Below, piece by piece: positions 38,287 to 50,281 of a stretch of 64,000 nucleotides of DNA (its first letter is position 1; every line of letters starts with the position of its first letter). The DNA is from Onthophagus taurus (taxonomy: Eukaryota; Arthropoda; Insecta; Coleoptera; Scarabaeidae). Where the stretch lies: NCBI RefSeq assembly GCF_036711975.1, contig NC_091966.1:32681501-32745500 (forward strand). The letters run 5' to 3'. Both the position numbers and the translations under genes were made by a program. The notes under the pieces are model-generated. The model had not been told where the DNA came from. It was given only the letters and a program-made list of their open reading frames with translations, and made no database searches.

Positions 38287-39001
38287 ATGGCGCCAAAACT
38301 AACATATTTTAATGGAAAAGGTCTCGCGGAATTGGTGAGATTATTGTGCAAATACGGAGATGTTGAATTTGAAGATGTTCGTATTGAACGTGAGCAATGG
38401 CCCGAATTAAAACCGACCACTCCGTTTGGACAAATGCCGCTTTGGGAGGAAAATGGAAAAGTTGTCTCGCAAAGTGTTGCAATTGCTAGATATGTAGCGA
38501 AAAAAGTTAAATTAGTTGGTGCAAATGATTGGGAAAATTTGGAAATTGATGCGATTGTTGATACAATAACCGATTTAAGACTAAGTAAGTTAGAAAGTTG
38601 CTTTAACAATTTATTTAATGATACATTTTTAATAATTTTAATAGAATCTAGTCCGATATTCTACGAACAAGATGAAACGAAAAAAGCTGCGTTATTAAAA
38701 ACTTTCTTGGAGGAAACTTTACCGTTTTATTTAGATAGATTTGAAAAAATGGCTGGAAGTGGTCATTTAGTTGGCAATAAGGTAATTAACTTATTATTAA
38801 TAATTTTTTTTTGCAAAGATTTCTTTTTTTTAGTTAACCTGGGCTGATTTCTATCTCGTAACTGTAAACGATGCTTTAACACGAGTTTCTGGAAAAGCAG
38901 TTGATTCTAAATATGTTAATCTTTATAAAGTTATTGAAAATGTTACTTCTATTCCACAAATTAAGAAATGGATTGAAACTCGCCCCATCACACCATTCTA
39001 A
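38287..39001 (+). CDS. Sigma-class glutathione S-transferase, GST-7 (three exons)
   Basis: Exons 38287-38584, 38645-38781 and 38834-39001 have the same lengths as GST-6 and give 200 residues: MAPKLTYFNGKGLAELVRLL (Tyr7), PFGQMPLWEENGK, QSVAIARYVAKKVKL, ending IETRPITPF. An in-frame upstream ATG at 38260 is less likely: it follows the TATA/initiator by little and is not conserved in GST-6, whereas ATG at 38287 gives the family-standard N-terminus. Intron 1 is absent as in GST-6, so the loss preceded this duplication. Confidence 0.94.
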
Positions 39002-39169
39002 TGTATTCTTTTTATAATTAATGATTTAAGAAACAATAAAATTATAAATATTAAGATTTAATTTAATGTTTTATTTTTCTTTTCCCTGAACTTTGAAATG
39101 AGTAAGAAAATAATATAAAAGGTGTATACAACTCAACATACATAACATATATTAAGGAAGCCAACTTAC

Positions 39170-41140
39170 TCAACAGATAGAAGTAAAATTTCGGACCTGC
39201 TTGATTTTTTTATTACGAAAAATATATCGCTTAACTTCGTAAACATAGAAGAGTTAGTGCTGGACTCAGATCATTCACCAGTAATTATTACTCTAAATAA
39301 CAAAGTATGTAACAAAAAACCCTTTTTATCACTAACTAATAAACTCACTAACTGGAATCTATTTCAACAAACATTAGATAATAAAATTCATGTTAATGCT
39401 CTTATGAAAACAAACGAAGACATTGACAATGAAGTAGAAAAGTTCTTAAAAGACATACAAAACGCAGCCTGGGCCTCAACACCAATTTTAACACCAAAAC
39501 CTAAATCTAATACTTATCCTAAATTCATTAGAGACAAAATTGCAGAAAAACGAAAAGCATGAAGGAAATGGCAAACCAATAGAATTTCTAGTGATAAAAC
39601 TAAATTAAATAAAATAACAGCCGAATTAAGAGCATTAAGAGATAGCCACAAAGAAAATAATATTCAAAATTAAAAAGACCTTACTGACGATGCCAGTACT
39701 GATTATTCTCTGTGGAAGGCAACAAGAAAGCTTAAAGTTCCAAAAACACATACACCTTCAATTCGAAATAATAATGGAAATTGGGCTAAGAGCAACCAAG
39801 AAAAAGTTAATTTGTTTGCTGAACATCTGAAAGAAACTTTTACATCAGACAGTCCAACAACTATGCTAAATAGTGTCCCTAGCGTAATTCAAAGTGATCA
39901 GCAGAGTAATATACCATGTGTAAGAATGAAAGAACTGTATTATGAAATACAAAAACTAAATATAAAGAAATCAGCAGGCTATGGCCTAATTAATGGAGAA
40001 ACATTGAAACATCTATCAAAACGGGCGATTACAAAACTATTACACATAATTAATGCTGCTTTTAAACAGAAATACTGTCATAGAAGAAAAAGCTCTAATA
40101 CCAACCCATCAATTTGGGTTTAACATGCAACAATAGACCAAGTGCATAGAATAACGAATACTATCGAAATAGCAATGGAAGAAAATAAAGTCTGCTCCGC
40201 CGCATTTTTGGATGTTGCACAAGCTTTCGACAAAGTCTGGTTGGATGGTTTAAATTACAAACTAGACCAAATACTACCATCAACGTATACTCCACTATTA
40301 AAATCGTATCTTTCTGATCGATATTTTAGAGTAAAATACGAAAACGCTTATTCACCACTACATGAAATACGGGCCGGAGTTACTCAAGGAAGTGTGCTTT
40401 GCCCAACACTGTACTTACTTTACACATTCGACCTTCCTCAGGTACCAGACACTTTAACAGCTACATTCGCAGATCTTGGTTGTTGCAGAAAATGAAGTAG
40501 TTGCAGCAAATAAGTTACAATAGGCCTTAAATTCAATAGAAAACTGGACCAAACGATGGCTAATAAAACTAAATACAAATAAATCGACATACATAAACTT
40601 TACTTATAAGAAAGTAAAATATGTCCCAATACACATAAATGGCAATGCAGTCAGTTACGCCGACACCGCAAAATATCTTGGTATGACACTGAATCCCAAA
40701 CTCAAATGGAAAGCTCACATAAAAAAAAAACGTAAGGAACTTGATATCAAGTTTAGACACCTACATTGGCTTATTGGCAGAAAATCAACGGTATCACTAA
40801 CAAACAAGTTGCTAATATACAAGCAAGTATTAAAACCAAAATGGACATACGGAATCCAACTATGGGGTTGTACCTGCAAGACAAATGCAAGTCTGATTCA
40901 AAGATTCCAGAACAAAGTACTAAGGTGCGTAGTGAATGCACCCTGGTATATAAGAAACACCGACCTCCATCGCGACTTGAAAGTAGCATCGGTGTCATCC
41001 GAAATTGCATCATTCGCATCTAAACATGAGAAGAGAATGTACGATCATTCCAACATCGAGGCCATCCAGCTTCTCGACAATGAGGATGTCCCGCGTCGCC
41101 TTCAGAGGATGAAGCCGTTCGATTTAGTGACCTAGTGCCC
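39170..41140 (+). mobile_element. Jockey-clade LINE, 5' truncated and internally deleted
   Basis: Endonuclease end LVLDSDHSPVIITLNNK (39256), then KFIRDKIAEKRKA, EKVNLFAEHLKETFT, LNIKKSAGYGLINGETLKHL, then after an internal deletion near 40090 THQFGF, IDQVHRITNTIEIAMEENK, DVAQAFDKVWLDGLNYKL, AGVTQGSVLCPTLYLLY, ATFAD, and the C-terminal TYGIQLWGCT, IQRFQNKVLRCVVNAPWY and NTDLHRDL. The order and the VAQAFDKVW motif are typical of Jockey. A few stops and frameshifts; inactive but not very old. Confidence 0.9.
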
Positions 41141-41948
41141 TAGTCGATTCAATCGCGAACAATAGTTGCGGAATTATAACAAAAACAATAATACCGTAAA
41201 CAAATGTTCCGCGTATCGCAGTGTGCGCGTTTTTGTGTTTTGGTCTTAAAACGGTAAAAATATGACAATATTTATCTATATTATGAGTAAAGCAAACTGG
41301 ACCACTGGGAAAAGCTGCAAAACATTATCTAGTTTAATTTGGTGTTAAAAATAAGTAACTAATTAGTATGTATTTACTAGGTGTTATACAATTGTGCTAT
41401 GCATAATATAGAAAAAAAAATAACGTATATTAAGTGAAGTGTTCGCAATGAGTTAAGTATCAGTAAACATAAGCAAAATCAATTATATGCTGATAACAAA
41501 AGCAACTCAAAACAACCGTAGAATATATGTAAAAAATCACCGATTCAAAGGATAAGTCGTATTAAAATAGGCATTTGCTCAAACTCTAACTCAATATTAT
41601 AGCGATTGAAGTTTACGGTTTTGTTGTTCACTATTGGATGCAGATTTAAAAATCCTGTTCAACACGAAAACCCAAAATCAAAACGAAGAAAATAAGTTAG
41701 AGCGGTGTAAATTTAATTTGCAAAGTTTTAGTCAAGAATACGTGCAATTCCTGTACATATTTTGTCTAGCAAACAAATTACTCGCAGTTCGTGTAGGAAA
41801 TGACAATGCTGAGCAAATATATAAGAAAATATAAAAAAGCATACATGACGCAGGAAGCCTTGGACTACAGAGAAGCTGCAAATGAAATAAATCAAGACCC
41901 TTATCAACGTTGCGCGTTGGTTAAATACACAGGACAGTACTGACAGAC

Positions 41949-42005
<57 letters not shown>

Positions 42006-42350
42006 ATACAGCAAAAAAGTGAAAAGCGAGGCAATTCGAAGCAAAAATAAAATATGGAAGAAAAACATGCTGAGTTAGATAGAAACATGGATAGAACAAA
42101 GGTCTTGCAATTGATTAGTATGATGTATATGAGTAGAATGATTCATGGAAAAATCATTGTGAAACATTGCTAAACGAGGATCGCGCAGAATTCAACTTGC
42201 GTGACATATATATAGAAAAACCTGTTCCCATAAAAATGCTGTATTTTATCCTGACGAAAACTGGCCTCCCAGAACTATCATTAATGTGGAAAACTCAATA
42301 TCTTCTCATTTTCGACAATGAAAGGTTTTAAGCAGAGATTTTGCCTATCT
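41141..42350. other. Spacer with an (AT)n microsatellite
   Basis: AT-rich sequence without a supported gene. 41951-42001 is a perfect (AT)n run of about 25 units; the minus-strand ORF with repeated Ile-Tyr is its translation. Confidence 0.8.
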
Positions 42351-42359
42351 CTTAACTTG

Positions 42360-42560
42360 TTTAAAATATACATCCAAGAAGCGTTGAAAACATGGAGAAA
42401 ACAATTTTCGAAAATGGTTAGGTATGGAGATGGAAGATGAAAACTTGACAACCCTTTTCTTTGCTGATGATGAAATTGTTGTAGCAAATAAAGAGTATGA
42501 TATTGACTTCATATTTAGGAAACTCATGGAAGAATGTTGGAAGTGGGGAATGAATGTATA
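42360..42560 (+). mobile_element. LINE reverse-transcriptase remnant (YADD region)
   Basis: Plus strand reads GMEMEDENLTTLFFADDEIV then FRKLMEECWKWGMNV, the catalytic Asp-Asp segment of a LINE reverse transcriptase. Too short to classify. Confidence 0.6.
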
Positions 42561-42971
42561 GTAATAGGGAATGACATGAGTGGTCCTGAACTACAAATAT
42601 ACAACAAAATAGGAAGGTGTAAGGAGTATAAATGATCAGGCAGAATAATTTAGAAAGAAGGAACATCTGCTAAAGATATCCAGAACTGTTCATACAATCA
42701 AATAAAAAATATCGTCGTCATTAAATATAAAGAGGTAATTTGAGAAACAGTAAAATTATATACATTAAGACTTTACTAAAGACTTTTATTTTTCTTTTCC
42801 TTAATTTCACTTCAATCTTAACTAAATTTCAGTATTGTTCTGAAGATGTTTTAAACTTTTCTTAAAACAGTCAAAGATAAAAAAGGTATTTAGCATATTG
42901 GGTAATTTAACATATGCTATTTTAATAGAAATTTTTGTTTCCACATATAACATATTATTTTTATTAATACA

Positions 42972-44479
42972 TTAATCACTATCATCAAACTTGATATGTT
43001 TCCCCAATTCTTTCTCAGCCTTTTTTAATAATTTATCCCTACCTCTATGTTTTTTGGTTTGTTTCTCAAACTTTTTATTTCGTTCTTCTTGAATTTTCAA
43101 CCAATAATCCTCTTCATCTTGTCCCTCCAAAATAATAGCTTCATCCTTAAAATTTTCGAAACAAAACTTTTTCGCACTCTCGCTATTTAAAAATCTCACA
43201 AAAACGTCATCACTTTCTTTAGAAATATCAATATATTGAATATTGGTGGATAATGATTTTAGTTCGGCTTTAATTTTCTTTTGATCGTACAGTTCGGGAA
43301 ATTTCGTTTTAACAATAACGCCAGGAATAAAATCGGTTTTTGGTTTAATATTGTTTTCAGGGACGGATTCTGGAACTTCTTTGGAGTCTTCCCATGTGTA
43401 TGGACTTTTTTTCAGTTTTGTTTCATCGAGTTTAGTGGAGAATTTTTTCTTGTAAAGGTATTGCTTTAGTTGGCGCATTTTATCACGTTGATTATTGAGG
43501 TATTTATTTCTCATTTTCTTCCATTCATGTCTGAAAGTGAAATAAAATCATTAGTTTTATTTTAATGTTTAGATTTCATAACTTACTTAGAAAAAATTTG
43601 TATTCCTAATTCTTTAAAATTATTTTTATTCCTGTTCTTTTTACTTTTCTTCTTCTTCTTTTCTTCACTCTCATCTCCATCAACATTACTCCCATTTTCT
43701 TCATTTTTCTCTTCAACTCTCACCTTTTTATTCTCAGCATCGTTTTCAATACTTCTTTTTCTCTTCTTTTGATTCTCTTCAACATCTTCATCAACTTTAA
43801 TTTCTTCTTTAACACCATCTTTTTCTTCACCTTCAAATGTAGTTATGCTACAAAGGTCTTCTGGAGCCATTTGAGACGACATTTTGCACCCGATTTTTTC
43901 AAAATATTCCAAAACATTTTTCACATCAGCTTCTTTTTCAAATTCAACAAAAGCAAATCCTTTATTTACTTTACTATGTTTATATTTTGGAATAGAAATG
44001 TACACAATGTTTCCAAATTCGCAAAATAATGATGATATCCAATCGTGTGTAGCATCAGCTTTGATTCGTTCAACATAAATTGTACATTCATCAACATTTT
44101 CGCGGATATTTAACGGAGTTTTTCGTTTAACTTTGGTTTTATCTTCAGAAATTTCTAAAAGCTCAGATCGTTTTAATGCTTTCACTATATCTTCAATATT
44201 TGAGGTTAGTTTACGTATTTTATTAAATTTCATAAAAATAGAGAGGTCAACAACTAAAAAAAATTATCGTATTAAACTATATGTTATTTATTTTATTTTA
44301 ATAAAGAATAAGTACTTACAATCATCCTTTTCAACTAACGGTAACAAAAACTTGTCTTTGGGGAGGTTAGAATCGCCAAAATAAAATTCCATTTGTTGCA
44401 AAATTGAATTATAAAGCTGTTTTTTACGATGACGACCTTTTTTATGAACTTGTTCTTCTGTTGCTGATTCTAAATCCAT
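42972..44479 (-). CDS. Larp7: La-related protein 7 (LARP7), three exons
   Basis: Exons 44479-44320, 44253-43587 and 43530-42972 splice (phases 1 and 2) into 461 residues. A La motif covers about residues 15-95 (QMEFYFGDSNLPKDKFL, then VDLSIFMKFNKIRKLT across the first junction). RRM1 has RNP2 TIYVER at 111 and RNP1 KGFAFVEF at 151. A long acidic/lysine-rich linker with KKKKKSKKNRNK follows, then the C-terminal xRRM from about 346 (GVIVKTKFPELY, VFVRF, YWLKIQEER). The family binds the 3' end of 7SK RNA (and U6) and stabilises the P-TEFb-inhibiting particle in the nucleus. Single copy, intact. Confidence 0.95.
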
Positions 44480-44489
44480 TTTTGAATGT

Positions 44490-45870
44490 TTCTATTTCGA
44501 ACGTATTTTAAAAATGTTAAGGTTAAACAAGCAACTTTTTAAGGTTAATTGAATTGTAGTCACCTGTATTACCGACCCGTTTAAGAAATAAGTGTTTTAA
44601 CAAATTTATAATTAAAAGGTACAAAAAAATGCTTTACACCGATATTTTCTTTTAAAACTAATTAAACAAGTTTTTAGTGAGGTTAGCATCAACATAATTT
44701 TATTTAATTTATTTAAAGCGAATTAAAAATATGTTGCATATTGGGTTGCCTAAAATCTGATATTTAAAATTTATATTTGTTAAACAATAAATTTATAACA
44801 AAGAATATTCTAAAAAGCGTTATTCATGAAAATACATCATAATGAATCGAACCAATCTGATTTATAACCAGTTATAACTCTCTCCAAAATATGATTAATG
44901 GTTGATTAAAATTGTTCATTTTCATATATCATTTACAAAATTTGCGACGGGTCACTAAGCCCGATAAGTTCAAATTAGTCACATAAATAAAAATATCATT
45001 TTGCCTATTACTTATGCAATCTCAATCGTAGCGTTTCTAATTTTCATACTTTTCGCTGTCTACATTAACTCATTTTTTGTAAACTAATAATATCATTGAT
45101 TAAATCTGCCATCTGTAAAAAAAAGAGGAAATGGGATGAAATGAGGTACTTACTCACCATGAAAAGGTAGGTCAGATCATGACTTCCGCAAAATTCAATC
45201 CTGGCACGATGACAACACGGTTCAAGACTTTATTTCTATATCGTTCAGAAGTAACAGCAGCAAATAATATCTGTTTTTGTATGCATAAACGAAGATTTAT
45301 GACAAATAAATATAAATTAGTAGAGTTGCGAGAACGGTATGAAGGAACAGATATTGTATTCAGTTAACAAGCGCCGAATGCCGCAGTGGATAAATTCTTT
45401 ACACGACAACTCTCAATGGACATCCTCAATTCCATAATGACATCTTGGTAAGTAAGGGAAAGAGAATTGCAGACACCAAAGAAATGTTGGGACCAACAGA
45501 ATCGCGGAAATAGACAAAACGCAACACTTGTGGTGTATGGTAGCTACGGTGAGATGATAAATGTAGGGCAAGTCATACTTAACTCATTCTTCCTAAAATC
45601 AAGGAATGGTGTAGTCGAAAACGAAGCGAGATCAGTTATTATTCCACCGAACTTTTAGCAGGAAACGGTTTCTTTTGTAATTTAATATTGTAAATATTAT
45701 GACTTCATGACAAAGATAATGAAAACTAAACGTATGCAGCATCTCCTGAAAATCCGTGATAAGAAAAAGTAGGATGAGAATATTTGATAAGTGGAAAAAT
45801 ATATGATAATGTAAGTTATTAGGTTGAGATCTATTATAAAAGGTAAACAAAATACCATATTTTATTTATA
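44490..45870. other. Spacer upstream of LARP7
   Basis: The promoter of LARP7 must lie near 44490-44700, but no TATA box was seen, as expected for a housekeeping gene. Short ORFs at 45179 and 45467 resemble nothing I know. Confidence 0.4.
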
Positions 45871-46226
45871 TATAAACAATATATAAACACTGTAATCGAT
45901 ATCTCAACAATCGATTGGCTTCTCTCAGTCCATCATGGAATTATCAGAAAATACAATACACCATTAAAGAACCCCCAAATTATTAATAAGATATCCAAAC
46001 ACCACAGCTTGGTCTGCACATTTTCTATACAAACAAGAGTTTCATTCACTATAAAGACCAGGAATTTTATGGTTTGATTTCTTACCTCACCTCCTTGTTT
46101 AATGTAAAAGGTGCCTTTTGGTTTTATCTGCATTCAGATTTAATTTATTGGTGTTAAACCACTTTTCTCGTCGTATTGTATGCTTTGTTTGGGTTTTAAA
46201 ATTTCAATATTTGTATCTACATATCG

Positions 46227-49200
46227 CACCGCGGCAAGAACAGTGACATAACTCAAAAATGCAGTATTTGGGAAATAACAAATAAGAGAAAATCATAAAA
46301 CTTAGATTGCAATAGTATAAGTTTCTGTTAAATTTCAGGTAAGTATTTTTGGCAGTAAATTCTATTATATTCTAAAGAATAATATTAAGGATATGTAAAT
46401 CAACTTTTGTTGGATTTTGTGGTGTTACCAGGTCAAAACGGGTGAGGTGTCTGAGTTATGTCACTTTTCTTGCTTCTCCAAAATCTTTTTTTTGTTGTGA
46501 CCTATCTATCAAGTATCACTTATGTCACATTTCAAACCTAAATTATAATATTTATTTAGCTTAATTAACCTCAGATTAGACTACTTATAATAAAAAAATA
46601 AGAAATTAACTGTTTTATTAGCTTATTTAAACTACAAATATTAAATGAACGTAAAGTAATTAGTAAACAATTTACATAAACATCGATTCATAAATGGGCT
46701 TATACAATGTAGGAATACATTTTGTCGAGATAAGGTATTTAATATGAGCCTGCTTTGTAGCAGAGATTTCAATTTTTTTTTTGTATGCCGAAACGTATTT
46801 TATTGTAGAGATGCTCTCTTGCCTTCTCCTGGTTTTATTATTTACATTGATTTGCGCATATTCTTTTTGTTTGTACGTAGTTTTCACAAAAAGAATGCCG
46901 GGGTCAGTCTTCTGCACTTTAATTACTTTTATGTCGGATATTTGTATCTGTTCGTGGTTTGATGTTTTGCAGTAGTTTGACCCTACCTGATGAGAGAGCT
47001 GTTTCAAATCTACAAAATCCTCATAACCCAATTCTGTTACTTTATACGGATTTCCTGTTTTTCTCGCAGACCGAATTAATCTGACATAATCTGCGGGAAT
47101 ATAGATGTTGCCCGATTTCAGAGCTCGTTTAATTGACTTCTCTATGACAGAATGCACATTGTCCCCTTCATTTTGTGTGTGACCCCTGATAAGAAATTTA
47201 TGTGTGATCGATTTGATTTTCAATTGTTGCACAGCGTACAGGTACATTGCCATTATAAATTTGTTCTTTTGCTGGCCGCAACAATTATCCCAGTAGAGTA
47301 CAATTTCAAGGTTATCGTCGTTTTTAGTGTTAGCTTTTTCTTCTAAGTATTTCAGAACGCTAGAGCCGATTTCTATGGCACCCCGATTTCCTTGACCTTC
47401 ATGCCAAAAAAAGCACTTGACGTAATCTGACTGAAGTTCGTTTACAGTTAAGTTGTAGCTGTTGATTTTGCTTTTATAATAAAAGGCATTCGTATCCCCT
47501 TTTGGTGCTGGGAGCACAGCTTGAAGATCATAAGTGGCGACTATAATTTTTCCTTCGCTTTCTTTTGCTTTCTTTTTATCCTCTTCTTTCTCTGCTCTTG
47601 AAAAAACTTTCTCCCTTAAATGTTTATCGTATTTTTCTTGTATCGTTTTTTTTTCTTCTTTACTTGAGTTGTTATAGGAGCTGCATAATTCGCATTGATC
47701 CTTTTTTGGGGTAAAAAAAGAGATGTTAAAGTTGCTGTTAAAAATTCGGGAATACATCGTGAGATTTGCAAATGGAAGGTTTTTTTCCCGGCGCTCGTTT
47801 TTGTAGTCGCGGTGTAAATCAGCCAAGCTTTTCCCACCTTCTATAAACTCCCGAGTAGTTTGCGCGCGCAGATAATGACTGTCAATTCTTGGGATTGTAT
47901 TAATATGAGCAATGACACTATCTTTTATTGCGGCATCTATTTTAGAGTGATGTCCGTGTTTTCCTCTGAGATCTTCTTGAAGAAATCCTTCGTTTAATTT
48001 GCTTATTACAGTCCTAATAGGTCGGTCATTGATGTCCAGTGTGGCTTTGAAGAAAAATTTGCAAACACGTACGTTTATTTCGTTGATTACGAAATGGAAT
48101 GCGTGGTTACATTGACGCGTACTTCCTTCTCTTTTGTACTGACACCGAGATGTAACGGCGGTCATACTTCTACCGATAAATTCTCGATGGGATTTCAGAC
48201 TGCCAAGTGACCAGTATTTGTTAAATATTTCGAGCATTTTATTTTCGTCTATTTTCCTTGAGCATTGTTGTTTGCATTTTTCATTACACGCCGGACGTAC
48301 CTTTCTTGCCTGCATTTCTGTTTTGCGAATTGATGATGATGTATAAGGTTTCCCAGTATTTCGGCGGAGTTTAGCTTTAGACTTTTTCCACTCAACCAGA
48401 TTTGCTTTCCTTTTCTTACCTTTTCTCTTGCGATCTGCTTGGGTATTCTCTGCTTTATCCTCTGTCTCGTTAGTGATATTTTCATTCTCTTTCGATCTTG
48501 ATGACTCCGACGCATTTTCAGAATCAGAAAATGAGGGCATAATATGAAAATGTGATTCTGCTGATTCTTGTTGTGGAACACCTGATTTAACCCGTTGTAA
48601 CCTCAATCGCATTGTATGCGGATTTTCAGTACGCTGCCATCTAGAGTATTGTATTCTTCTGTCGTTGTTTGTTTTAATTTTCAGACTTTTATTGCCGGAG
48701 TTTCTATTAAGCGCTTCCGACCTCCTTTTAAGTCCTTTTTTAATGTCAGCAGTAGCAGCAACAGCTGCCACCATTTTCCTACCTCTGTATCCTTGCATAG
48801 GTTCCATACCAAGCCTAAAACAAACAAATTTTAAGCTACATTATTAATATTTAGTTCCTAAAGTTCTTTATTTGAAATTACAAAGTTAGGTAAATACAGT
48901 GTAAGAAATACATTTAAATCAAGAAAAGTGACCCAACACAAAATACTGATACTTTCAGTCAGGAAAAGTGACACACGTCGAAATAAAACAGTACAAGAAA
49001 AAAGGTTTACAGATAATTTCAAAAAAAGTGACACTTTTTTACTTATGACTATTTTAATAATTATATTCCACTTACCTTGCTCAACGAAAACTGTCACAAC
49101 TGAAAATATGTCGTTTATCTTGACCGAAACATGCACACTTTCTTGTAGCAACACTAAAGTGACACTGTTCTTGCCATAATAAGTAATGAACTAGACTAAA

Positions 49201-49351
49201 ACAAAACTGACATAACTGCCTTCTGACGGATAAATTGTGAGTTTGAAATGTGACGTTTTTCTGCACGTCGGGGGCACACCAGACCTATTTATTACTGACA
49301 TAACCTCAAAATTGTCATTTTTTGAGTTGTGACACTATTCTCGCCGGGGTG
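46227..49351 (-). mobile_element. Complete-looking DNA transposon encoding a DUF7869-type protein
   Basis: Imperfect inverted ends, left CACCGCGGCAAGAACAGTGA (46227) and right, read inward, CACCCCGGCGAGAATAGTGT (49351), both continue with CAACTCAAAAA-like text. Alternative outer borders share ATATCG outside, giving CG, TA or ATAT as target duplication. The only gene fills most of the interior. The TIR core recurs inside: GCAAGAA-AAGTGACATAACTC (inverted, 46450-46475), and GGCAAGAACAGTGTCACT (inverted, 49158-49176). The disrupted LINE confirms insertion. The CACC start, 2 bp duplication option and subterminal repeats recall CACTA/EnSpm elements. Confidence 0.82.
46672..48807 (-). CDS. 711-residue DUF7869-type putative transposase
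   Basis: A single open exon; a splice acceptor (TTTGTTTTAG) just before the ATG suggests a non-coding first exon. Residues 1-160 are basic with several nuclear-localisation-like clusters (RKRKGKKRK at 126). Cys/His residues follow: ACNEKCKQQC at 173, CQYKREGSTRQC at 222, KHGHH at 283, CELC at 372. A possible RNase-H-like core has ATYDLQAV (Asp427), LYWDNCCGQQKNK (Asp507) and RGHTQNEGDNVHSVIEK (541-557). The family is common and mostly uncharacterised in insect genomes. Catalytic assignment is inference; the flanking inverted repeats support a transposase role. Confidence 0.8.
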   Translation of the reverse strand: MEPMQGYRGRKMVAAVAATADIKKGLKRRSEALNRNSGNKSLKIKTNNDRRIQYSRWQRTENPHTMRLRLQRVKSGVPQQESAESHFHIMPSFSDSENASESSRSKENENITNETEDKAENTQADRKRKGKKRKANLVEWKKSKAKLRRNTGKPYTSSSIRKTEMQARKVRPACNEKCKQQCSRKIDENKMLEIFNKYWSLGSLKSHREFIGRSMTAVTSRCQYKREGSTRQCNHAFHFVINEINVRVCKFFFKATLDINDRPIRTVISKLNEGFLQEDLRGKHGHHSKIDAAIKDSVIAHINTIPRIDSHYLRAQTTREFIEGGKSLADLHRDYKNERREKNLPFANLTMYSRIFNSNFNISFFTPKKDQCELCSSYNNSSKEEKKTIQEKYDKHLREKVFSRAEKEEDKKKAKESEGKIIVATYDLQAVLPAPKGDTNAFYYKSKINSYNLTVNELQSDYVKCFFWHEGQGNRGAIEIGSSVLKYLEEKANTKNDDNLEIVLYWDNCCGQQKNKFIMAMYLYAVQQLKIKSITHKFLIRGHTQNEGDNVHSVIEKSIKRALKSGNIYIPADYVRLIRSARKTGNPYKVTELGYEDFVDLKQLSHQVGSNYCKTSNHEQIQISDIKVIKVQKTDPGILFVKTTYKQKEYAQINVNNKTRRRQESISTIKYVSAYKKKIEISATKQAHIKYLISTKCIPTLYKPIYESMFM

Positions 49352-49878
49352 CGATATATTTATAAGTGAAGTATTGTCGTCATATAAGCACATAGAGCTT
49401 GTTGGAATATTTTCTGGTAAGTCATTTATATACAAAAGAAAAAGAAGTGGTCCCAATACCGAACCCTGTCATCATATCTTTTAGTTCAAATTAACGGTCT
49501 TTCCAGTACATGCACTGTTTTCTTCCAAACAGATAAGATCTCATTAGTTTCAATGCTCCACAATGAAACCCATATTTACACAAAAGTATCTCATGATCAA
49601 TGCTATCAAAAGCCTTACTGAGATCACAGAAAGCTATCTGTGTAAATTGTTGAAGATCAAAACCTTGTATAATTTCTTGTACCAAAGTTAGAAGTGCTGT
49701 AGTGGTAGATGTACCTTTCTGATAACCGTGCTGGAAGTTTTGTTATAATATTATTTTCTTGTACAATCATGTCTTTTAGTATAATTTCAAAAACTTTTGA
49801 TAAGCTTGGTAATATTGATATAGGTCTGTAATTTTTACAATCATGAATGTTCTAATTATTATATAAATCCATTTTCAT

Positions 49879-50281
49879 CGATATTATTAAGGTAAATTGA
49901 ATAAATATTATTTTCTATTTTACTGTTAATCGATGTATTAATTTAAATATTTCCTTTACATGTTTCGGCTTATTAGGCCATCATCAGAAGGTTTGACGTT
50001 AATATGGTTGGAGAGGAATTGGAACATTAATTTAACTTTATATTACTAATAACATCAAGGGAACGATGTTCATTTAATTGGGACGAGATTGGACAAATCT
50101 CGTCCCAATTAAATGTTATTAGTAATATAAAGTTAAATTAATGTTCCAATTCCTCTCCAACCATATTAACGTTAAACCTTCTGATGATGGCCTAATAAGT
50201 CGAAACATGTAAAGGAAATATTTAAATTAATACATCGATTAACAGTAAAATAGAAAGTAATATTTATTCAATTTACATTAA
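49879..50281. mobile_element. 0.4 kb palindromic element with hammerhead-like motifs
   Basis: Two inverted arms of about 190 bp run from GTAAATTGAATAAATATTA (49879 inward) to its complement at 50281. They differ by a few bases and by an 18 bp insertion (CATCAAGGGAACGATGTT) in the left arm. Each arm contains CTTCTGATGATGGCC and CGAAACATGTAAAGG. Flanks ATTAAG and ATTAAT may be an imperfect target duplication. It interrupts the LINE. No coding content. Confidence 0.8.
50175..50221 (+). ncRNA. Hammerhead-ribozyme-like core (right arm; inverted copy at 49950-49995)
   Basis: CTGATGA and GAAA flank a hairpin with GGC/GYC stem (II); ACATGT after GAA is self-complementary, as in dimeric stem III; A follows as the possible cleavage base; CCTT and AAGG can form stem I. 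One U between CTGATGA and stem II departs from the consensus, so activity is uncertain. Penelope-like elements are known to carry such ribozymes. Confidence 0.45.

Noticed and set aside
41728-42099. Minus-strand ORF with an Ile-Tyr repeat
   Set aside because: It is the translation of the (AT)n microsatellite plus flanks; no family resemblance.
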